NCBI RefSeq assembly: GCF_003462685.1
Contig: NZ_QRVE01000013.1
Location: 1 to 57,024, forward strand
Source of the DNA: Collinsella sp. AF23-4AC
GTDB lineage: Bacteria > Actinomycetota > Coriobacteriia > Coriobacteriales > Coriobacteriaceae
DNA: 57,024 bases
Reading direction: 5' to 3'
The number at the start of each line of letters is the position of its first letter. The stretch's first letter is position 1. The notes under the pieces were generated by a model. That model was not told where the DNA came from and made no database searches. It was given only the letters and a program-made list of their open reading frames with translations. Shown one piece after another: positions 51,651 through 57,024 of this stretch. A program made the position numbers and the translations under genes.

Positions 51651-51676
51651 CTTGCCTGTATAGTCGCAATACAGGC
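51651..51676. promoter_or_regulatory. Shared promoter/operator, copy 1 (MerR-like)
   Basis: GCCTGTAT (51654-51661) and ATACAGGC (51669-51676) flank seven bases. With the leading CTTG it matches the element at 52792-52814 at about 20 of 24 positions (CTTGxCTGTAT..G.CGCAA.ACAG). A TTG-type -35 followed directly by a palindrome is the layout of MerR-family promoters, and a merR gene closes this locus. Confidence 0.65.
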
Positions 51677-51716
51677 GAAGATGGTCTCAGGTACATTGCG
51701 GGCGACAGGAGATCCC

Positions 51717-52664
51717 ATGGGTATGCACACGACAAAGGTTGCAGTGGGCGAGGGCAAGTTTGCGCTCGAGGCCCAGTTGACGGTGACGCCGCGAGGCATG
51801 GCGGTGTACGCCTGCTCGCCTGAGTTCGCGCACCTGGGCGCCACGGCGCAGGCCATTCCGCGCCCCGAGCCCGGCCGTACGGCGACGGTGAGCATCCTGG
51901 CCGTTCCGTGTCATCGAGACGAGATCCCGGCGCACGATATCGCGGCGGCGCTGGCCACGCGCTTTGGCGTGCCGGTCGTTGCAAGTACGGGTTTTCATGT
52001 TGAACAGGCGAGCGGGGACGACCTGCAGCGCGTGCTCGACACCACCAAGGAGCTCATCGCCGCGCTCGAGGAGGCCGCAGCCCGCATTCTGCGCGCCGGC
52101 TGGGATGAGGGCGGCGCAGGCGCCGAGGTCGTGGCGGTCGATGCCGCGACCGGCGAGGCGCTCGGCCCCGTCGATCGCATCGAGGCCCATACCGGCGAGG
52201 GCATTCTGCATCAGGCATTTCTGACACTTCTGGTCGAGGGCCAGGGCGAGGGCGCGCGCCTGCTGCTCTGCCGCCGCAGCCCGCTCAAGCGCCTGTGGGG
52301 CGGGGTGCTGGCCGATAGCTGCGCCGGCCATCCGCTCCCCGGGGAAGACGTCGCGGCCGCCACGGCGCGTCGCATCAACGAAGAGCTCGGCATCACGCGC
52401 GCACCCGACCAGCTCAAACACCTCGGTCACGTGACCTACCGCGAGGACCACGGCGACGGCCGCTGCGAGTGCGAATGGTGCGAGGTCTACCTTGCCCATG
52501 TTGAGCCGGGCGAGCTGCATATCAACCAAGAGGAGATCTCGGAGGTGCGCCGCGTGGCCCCGTCCGAGCTCAAAGGCTACCTGCAGGGTCACCCCGAGCA
52601 GCTGGCCCCCTGGCTCCGCGAGGCCCTCGGCGACCCATCCATCCGTACGGCCCTCGCTATGTGA
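51717..52664 (+). CDS. idi: LpdD-like domain fused to isopentenyl-diphosphate isomerase
   Basis: A 315-aa two-domain protein. Residues about 130-315 are type I Idi, which interconverts isopentenyl and dimethylallyl diphosphate: catalytic Cys 202 in CAGHP, a Nudix-type GEDVAAATARRINEELG (from 209), and ECEWC with Glu 251 and 253. Residues 1-120 are not part of Idi; AHLGATAQAIPRP (38-50), PCHRDEIPAHDIA and STGFHVEQAS match the pattern of LpdD-type prenylated-flavin chaperones. AGGAG lies five bases before ATG 51717. The next genes encode a transporter, UbiD and UbiX, so the protein probably makes the dimethylallyl donor for UbiX and assists UbiD maturation. The Idi half is certain; the LpdD call is by motif. 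Confidence 0.82.
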   Translation: MGMHTTKVAVGEGKFALEAQLTVTPRGMAVYACSPEFAHLGATAQAIPRPEPGRTATVSILAVPCHRDEIPAHDIAAALATRFGVPVVASTGFHVEQASGDDLQRVLDTTKELIAALEEAAARILRAGWDEGGAGAEVVAVDAATGEALGPVDRIEAHTGEGILHQAFLTLLVEGQGEGARLLLCRRSPLKRLWGGVLADSCAGHPLPGEDVAAATARRINEELGITRAPDQLKHLGHVTYREDHGDGRCECEWCEVYLAHVEPGELHINQEEISEVRRVAPSELKGYLQGHPEQLAPWLREALGDPSIRTALAM

Positions 52665-52690
52665 GAAAAGACAGTCCCTTTGCCACATCC

Positions 52691-52758
52691 AAACCGTCAC
52701 AACATTCGGCGAAAATCTCAAAAACGAGGAAAAGCGTCGAATGTTGTGACGGTTTTTG
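52691..52758 (+). terminator. Long hairpin after the fusion gene
   Basis: AAACCGTCACAACATTCG (from 52691) pairs with its complement ending 52755 with one mismatch over 21 bp, followed by a T-rich tail. Loop of about 23 bases. Confidence 0.75.
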
Positions 52759-52791
52759 TCCAGAGGGCCGCTTCTCATCCAAAAAAATCCG

Positions 52792-52814
52792 CTTGACTGT
52801 ATTGCCGCAACACA
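52792..52814. promoter_or_regulatory. Shared promoter/operator, copy 2 (MerR-like)
   Basis: CTTGACTGTATTGCCGCAA followed by CACAG contains a consensus-like TTGACT -35 (52793-52798) overlapping the near-palindrome CTGTATTGC/GCAACACAG (52796-52814). It closely repeats the element before the fusion gene, indicating joint control. Confidence 0.65.
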
Positions 52815-52824
52815 GCGCAACGTA

Positions 52825-52854
52825 AGGGGTGTCCGATAACGGGCGCCCCTTTTT
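52825..52854 (+). terminator. Leader terminator/attenuator before the transporter gene
   Basis: AGGGGTGTCC (52825-52834) pairs (two G-U) with GGGCGCCCCT (52841-52850) and is followed by TTTT. It lies between the shared promoter element and the transporter start, so transcription may be attenuated here. Confidence 0.65.
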
Positions 52855-52908
52855 AAGTGGCAACGTGGCTGCGAATCCGGAGCGCCCCCCAACAAGAAAG
52901 GTGGGGAG

Positions 52909-54366
52909 ATGGAAGCGGAAAAGAAGGCGTTTAAGATCACCAAGCGCGAAATTGGCTTTGTGCTGGGTATCGTTGTCTTTTTGCTGGTGAAGTTTCTTCC
53001 TTTGGCGGAGCTGAGCTCGACGGTCGAGCTCACGGTCGGCGGTCAGACCTGTCTGGCACTGACGCTCGCCACGGTGGTGTTCTGGGCATGTGGCGTGGCG
53101 CAGCCGGGCTTTGTGGGCCTGCTCTACTGCGCGCTGCTCGTTCTGTTTAAGGTGTGCGTGGACGACACGGGCGCCGCGAGCATCTCGGCGACGGTCGCCT
53201 CCACGTTTAGCTCGTGGACCAAGGCCACCATGTGGCTCGTCATCGGCGCCTACCTCATTGCCAGCGCGGTCAAGGAGTCGGGCCTGGGCGAGCGCATCGC
53301 CTATGCGTTCATGCTCAAGTTCGTGCGCGACGCCAAGTCGCTCATCATCTCGATCTTCGCGCTCACCTTTGTGCTGTCGCTGCTGATCCCTCATCCGTTC
53401 CCCCGCGCCTTCCTCATCCTCGCCGTCGTCTCGGTCATCGCCGAGTCCGCCGGCTACGGTGACGACGACCGCGGCAAGCTCGGCTTCCTCGTGTTTGCCG
53501 CTGCCGCCCCGGGCTCCATGTTCTTCCTGACGGGCGACTCCACGCTCAACCCGCTCGTTGCGCAGTACAGCGCCGAGGCCGGCGGCATGAGCCCGTCCTT
53601 TGTCGACTGGTTCCTGTACATGAGCGTGCCTATGCTGGTCGCGCTGCTGTGCACCCTGTTCTTGGGTCTCTTCCTCTTTAAGCCCAGCAAGGAGCTCGTC
53701 TACGATCGCGAGCAGATCGTGGCCAAGCAGGCCGCGCTCGGCAAGCTCTCCGTCAAGGAGATCCGCACCATCGTGTGGCTTGTCATCGCCATTGCGCTGT
53801 GGCTCACCGTCTCGGGCGACTATATCGGCTGGGTCACCCTGGCCATTGGCGTCGCACTCGCCATGCCCATCATCGGCGAGGTCCTCACGCCCGCCAGCTG
53901 GAACGCCGTCGACATCAAGTCCCTCATGTTCCTGACGGCTGCCATGGCCGTGGGTTCCGTGGGCGGTGCCACCGGCATGAACGCTTGGATCGCCGATGTC
54001 GTGCTTCCCAGTTCCGTGCCCGAGAACATCTTCCTGTTCGCCCTGCTCGTCGCCGCGCTCTCCATGATCATCCACATGTTCATGGGCTCGGTCATGGCCG
54101 TGCTCGGTGTGTGCGTGCCGGCGTTCATCAGCTTCGCGGCCGGCTCCAGCGTAAGCCCGCTCGCCGTGGCGCTCATCGTCTTCACGTCCATCAACATCCA
54201 CTACATCCTGCCGTTCCACAACCTGCCGATCCTTATCGGCGAGGGCAAGGACGCCGGCGGCTACACCTCCAAAGAGGCCATGCGCATGGGTATTCCCCTC
54301 ACCGCGGTCGTCTTTATCGTCGTGCTGGTCGAGGCCGCCTGGTTCCGCCTCTTTGGCCTGATGTAA
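52909..54366 (+). CDS. DASS/SLC13-family anion transporter
   Basis: A 485-aa membrane protein with about 12 hydrophobic segments of the divalent anion:sodium symporter / CitT type. STFSSWTKATMWLVIGAYLIA is the first family-typical hairpin region and SLMFLTAAMAVGSVGGATGMN and FTSINIHYILPFHN lie in the second repeat. GGTGGGGAG precedes the start. It is followed by ubiD and ubiX, so it probably imports the carboxylate that UbiD decarboxylates, possibly in exchange for the product. Confidence 0.87.
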   Translation: MEAEKKAFKITKREIGFVLGIVVFLLVKFLPLAELSSTVELTVGGQTCLALTLATVVFWACGVAQPGFVGLLYCALLVLFKVCVDDTGAASISATVASTFSSWTKATMWLVIGAYLIASAVKESGLGERIAYAFMLKFVRDAKSLIISIFALTFVLSLLIPHPFPRAFLILAVVSVIAESAGYGDDDRGKLGFLVFAAAAPGSMFFLTGDSTLNPLVAQYSAEAGGMSPSFVDWFLYMSVPMLVALLCTLFLGLFLFKPSKELVYDREQIVAKQAALGKLSVKEIRTIVWLVIAIALWLTVSGDYIGWVTLAIGVALAMPIIGEVLTPASWNAVDIKSLMFLTAAMAVGSVGGATGMNAWIADVVLPSSVPENIFLFALLVAALSMIIHMFMGSVMAVLGVCVPAFISFAAGSSVSPLAVALIVFTSINIHYILPFHNLPILIGEGKDAGGYTSKEAMRMGIPLTAVVFIVVLVEAAWFRLFGLM

Positions 54367-54509
54367 GCGGTCGAGCGCTTGGGCTGTAAGCAGCCGAGTG
54401 CTCGAACTGCGAGTGGCCGAGCGTCCCATCTATGAGCGCCGCGGCCCCACTACGTTACCCAGCCCGGCGGCATCCTCGCCGCCGGGCACTCTCCCGAAAG
54501 GAGCATGCT

Positions 54510-55997
54510 ATGTCCACTACCGATGCTTCCCAGATCCACGACCTGCGCTCCGCGCTCGACTTTTTGCGCGAGATGCCGGGCCAGCTGCTCGAGACCGACA
54601 CCCAGGTCGATCCCGATGCCGAGGTCTCGGGCGTCTATCGCCACGTCGGTGTCGGCGGCACCGTTATGCGCCCGACCAAAGAGGGCCCGGCGATGGTCTT
54701 CAACAACGTCAAGGGCTTTGACGATGCCAAGGTCTGCATCGGCATGCTTGCCAGCCGCAAGCGCGTTGCCGCCCTGCTCGACCTGGACGAGGAGCACCTG
54801 GGCCTCGAGATCGGTAAGCGCTTCGAGAACCTGATCGCGCCTGAGCAGATCGCCGAGGGTGCGCACGTCGACTGCCAGGAGGTCGTGTACAAGGCGACCG
54901 ACGAGGGCTTTGACCTGCGCAAGATCGTCCCCGCTCCCACCAACACGCCCGTCGACGGCGGCCCCTACATCACCATGGGCCTCGCCTATGGCACGAGCCC
55001 CGACGGCTCCCAGTCCGACGTGACCATCCACCGCTTCTCCTGCGTCGACAAGGACAAGCTCGCCATGTGGATCACTCCGGGCAGCCGTCACCTGGGTGCG
55101 TTCTTTGACGAGTACTGCCAGCGCGGCGAGGACATGCCCATCTCCATCTCCATCGGCCTGGACCCCGCCGTGTACATGTGCTGCGGCTTCGAGGCGCCCA
55201 CCACGCCGCTCGGCTTTAACGAGCTGCAGATCGCCGGCGCCCTGCGCGGCCACGCCGTCGAGCTTGCCGACTGCGTCACCGTTCCGCAGAAGTGCATTGC
55301 CAATGCCGAGTATGTGCTCGAGGGCTACCTCATGCACGACGAGACCATCAACGAGGACGTCAACGGCCACGGCTACGCTATGCCCGAGTTTCCCGGCTAC
55401 ACCGGTGGCGCCAAGGTCTGCCCGGTGATCAAGATCGCCGCCGTCACCACGCGCATCAACCCCATTATGGAGAGCTGCATCGGCCCTTCGCACGAGCACG
55501 TGTCCATGGCTGGTATCCCCACCGAGGCTTCCATCTACAAGATGGTCGAGACCGCTATCCCAGGCCGCCTGCTCAACGTCCATGCCGCTCCCTGCGGCGG
55601 CGGCAAGTTCGTTGCCATTATGCAGTTCAAGAAGTCGAGCAAAAATGACGAGGGCCGTCAGCGCAACGCCGCCATGCTCGCCTTCTCGGCATTTTCCGAG
55701 CTCAAGCATGTGATTCTGGTCGACGAGGATGTCGACATCTTCGATATGAGCGACGTGATGTGGGCCATGACCACGCGCTTCCAGGCCGACGTCGACCTCA
55801 TCACCATCCCCGGCTGCCACTGCCACGTGCTCGACCCGTCCAACGACCCCGCGTTCGATCCTTCGATCCGCGAGCACGGCATCGCCTGCAAGGCCATCTT
55901 CGACTGCACGGTCCCGTTCGACCTCAAGAAGAACTTCATCCGCTCGCAGTTCATGGAGATCGACACAGACAAGTGGGCCAAGGAGATTGCTTTCTAG
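54510..55997 (+). CDS. ubiD: UbiD-family decarboxylase
   Basis: A 495-aa prenylated-FMN-dependent (de)carboxylase, of the length of LpdC-type aromatic acid decarboxylases. The C-terminal half has VHAAPCGGGKFVAIMQFKK and VDEDVDIFDMSDVMWAMTTRF, the region carrying the family's Glu/Asp metal and catalytic residues; the N-terminal part has ASRKRVAALLDL. ATG 54510 follows AAGGAG; the open frame extends upstream without coding character. It lies before ubiX, which makes its cofactor. The substrate is probably an aromatic or alpha,beta-unsaturated acid. Confidence 0.92.
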   Translation: MSTTDASQIHDLRSALDFLREMPGQLLETDTQVDPDAEVSGVYRHVGVGGTVMRPTKEGPAMVFNNVKGFDDAKVCIGMLASRKRVAALLDLDEEHLGLEIGKRFENLIAPEQIAEGAHVDCQEVVYKATDEGFDLRKIVPAPTNTPVDGGPYITMGLAYGTSPDGSQSDVTIHRFSCVDKDKLAMWITPGSRHLGAFFDEYCQRGEDMPISISIGLDPAVYMCCGFEAPTTPLGFNELQIAGALRGHAVELADCVTVPQKCIANAEYVLEGYLMHDETINEDVNGHGYAMPEFPGYTGGAKVCPVIKIAAVTTRINPIMESCIGPSHEHVSMAGIPTEASIYKMVETAIPGRLLNVHAAPCGGGKFVAIMQFKKSSKNDEGRQRNAAMLAFSAFSELKHVILVDEDVDIFDMSDVMWAMTTRFQADVDLITIPGCHCHVLDPSNDPAFDPSIREHGIACKAIFDCTVPFDLKKNFIRSQFMEIDTDKWAKEIAF

Positions 55998-56030
55998 TAA
56001 GTAGCCCTACCAAGTAGTTAAGGAGTTGTC

Positions 56031-56609
56031 ATGCCTGAGTCTTCTGGCCGTCCCCGTCGCATTGTCGTTGGCGTGTCTGGCGCCAGCGGTGCCGCGCTGG
56101 GCCTTGAGTGCCTCAAATGTCTGCGTCAGGCCGGTGCCGAGTCGGCGCTTGTCGTCACGCGCGGGGGAGAGATCACCATCGAGCAGGAGCTCGGCATGAC
56201 GCTCGACGAGTATGCCACGCATGCCGATGTGGTCTACGACAACAAGAATATCGGCGCCGCCATCGCAAGCGGCACCTATCCGGTCGATGGCATGATCGTG
56301 GCACCCTGCTCCATGAAGACGCTCGCCGGCATCGCGAGCGGCTACAGCGACAATCTGTTGCTGCGTGCGGCCGACGTGCAGATGAAAGAGCAGCGCCGCC
56401 TGGTGCTCATGGTGTGCGAGACGCCCTTCAGCGCCATTCACGTCGACAACATGGCGCGCCTGGCGCGCGTACCGGGCGTCATGCTCATGCCGCCCATGCT
56501 CACGTTTTACAACGGCCCCGTCACGCTCGACGACGCGGTGCATCACATCGCCGCCAAGGCACTCGAGGCCGTCGGCGTGTCATGCGCAAACTATAAGCGC
56601 TGGTCATAG
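56031..56609 (+). CDS. ubiX: UbiX-family flavin prenyltransferase
   Basis: A 192-aa flavin prenyltransferase that joins a dimethylallyl group to FMN to make the UbiD cofactor. VGVSGASGAALG at the N-terminus binds FMN phosphate, PCSMKTLAGIASGYSDNLLL near residue 92 and RRLVLMVCETP near 125 line the active site. AAGGAG precedes the start. It is the immediate downstream partner of ubiD, and the dimethylallyl donor can be supplied by the Idi-containing protein of the same locus. Confidence 0.93.
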   Translation: MPESSGRPRRIVVGVSGASGAALGLECLKCLRQAGAESALVVTRGGEITIEQELGMTLDEYATHADVVYDNKNIGAAIASGTYPVDGMIVAPCSMKTLAGIASGYSDNLLLRAADVQMKEQRRLVLMVCETPFSAIHVDNMARLARVPGVMLMPPMLTFYNGPVTLDDAVHHIAAKALEAVGVSCANYKRWS

Positions 56610-56641
56610 GCGTCTTTAGGGTAGGATACGAGTAGTGTTTG

Positions 56642-56669
56642 AGCCCGCTGCCCCTGTGGGCGGCGGGCT
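56642..56669 (+). terminator. Terminator after ubiX
   Basis: AGCCCGCTGCCC (56643-) pairs with GGGCGGCGGGCT with one mismatch around a four-base loop, followed by TTGG. It overlaps the leader of the merR gene. Confidence 0.65.
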
Positions 56670-56689
56670 TTGGTGTGTCGGGAGGATCT

Positions 56690-57013
56690 ATGCAGACGGG
56701 CATGTATGCGATTAGCGAGATGGCGAGCTTGTTTAACGTTTCGCGCCAAACGCTCATCTATTACGACAAGATCGGTCTGTTTAAGCCCGCCGTGGTTAAC
56801 GAAAAGGGCTACCGTTTCTATTCGCCCACGCAGATCCCGCTCATGCGTCTGATCTGCATGCTGCGCGACCTGGGGCTCGAACTCGACGAGATCGACCGTC
56901 TGACCTCGACGTTCGACATTGGCGAGATGACCGATCACCTGCGCTCACGGGTGCAGGCGCTCGATGAGCAGATGGTGACGCATAATTTCTTTCGCAAATT
57001 GACAACCGCATAG
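56690..57013 (+). pseudogene. MerR-family regulator truncated by the terminal repeat
   Basis: ATG 56690 follows GGAGG and encodes a standard MerR DNA-binding domain: YAISEMASLFNVSRQTLIYYD, GLFKPAVVNEKGYRFYSP and LRDLGLELDEIDRL. After LDEQM (codon ending near 56973) the frame enters the 52-bp terminal repeat and stops at TAG 57013, leaving 107 residues with no effector domain. Full-length relatives have a further sensor region. It may be broken by an inserted element, or only appear so at the contig end. Its position makes it the likely regulator of the ubiD locus. Confidence 0.75.
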
Positions 57014-57024
57014 CGGAACACGGC
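56973..57024. repeat. Right copy of 52-bp terminal inverted repeat
   Basis: Exact reverse complement of 2-53. It begins GGTGACGCATAATTTC just inside the merR coding sequence and contains TTGACA and the palindrome CCGCATAGCGG. Probably the edge of an insertion sequence or other multicopy repeat. Confidence 0.8.

Overview
The window is GC-rich and gene-dense, and it looks like a chromosomal contig from a gut actinobacterium of the Collinsella/Coriobacteriia type. The basis is gene content (several PTS systems, an LPXTG surface protein with CxxCG modules, UbiD/UbiX, a Tn916-type integrase), strong AGGAG ribosome sites, and many long antisense shadow ORFs. The genus is inferred from sequence character, not from a search. 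Both window ends carry the same 52-bp sequence in inverted orientation, and at the right end it truncates a merR gene, so the contig probably stops at copies of one multicopy repeat such as an insertion sequence.

Layout. 0.2-11.1 kb is housekeeping and stress: an LTA-synthase-like sulfatase, a nitroreductase, a potassium block (Kup, a 56-aa membrane protein, a KdpD-like kinase lacking the usual N-terminal domain, KdpE), and a large RlmL-type rRNA methyltransferase. 11.2-20.8 kb is a sugar-use island: RpiR regulator, HAD phosphatase, MFS permease, class II aldolase, mannose-family PTS IIA/IIB/IIC/IID, aldo-keto reductase and esterase. It sits between what look like the two ends of one disrupted HAD phosphatase gene. 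21.0-26.2 kb is a DeoR-controlled locus with two fructose-6-phosphate-aldolase-like paralogues and an ascorbate-type PTS. 26.6-33.6 kb holds tex, a three-gene dehydrogenase/transporter set and its probable LysR regulator. 33.9-40.1 kb holds a MarR-controlled heterodimeric ABC exporter, a pyridoxal kinase gene overlapping a small cysteine-rich protein gene, and a low-molecular-weight phosphatase.

40.2-50.2 kb is a ~10-kb integrative element with a Tn916-like integrase, a possible excisionase, a noncoding segment with a three-arm DNA fold and repeats (candidate oriT or ssDNA origin), and cargo that is almost entirely cell-surface: two related membrane-anchored proteins, a Tat lipoprotein, an LPXTG leucine-rich-repeat protein, and two copies of a two-TM coiled-coil protein, one broken by a single amber codon. 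No conjugation genes are seen.

50.3-57.0 kb is the most interesting locus: an MFS permease divergent from a gene encoding an apparent LpdD-like (prenylated-flavin chaperone) domain fused to isopentenyl-diphosphate isomerase, then a DASS-family transporter, UbiD decarboxylase, UbiX flavin prenyltransferase and a truncated MerR regulator. A nearly identical palindromic promoter element precedes both the fusion gene and the transporter gene. The genes make biochemical sense together: Idi makes the dimethylallyl group, UbiX attaches it to FMN, the LpdD-like domain may handle the cofactor, UbiD uses it, and the transporter supplies substrate.

Long unique inverted repeats (stems of about 14-35 bp) recur at transcript ends across the window.
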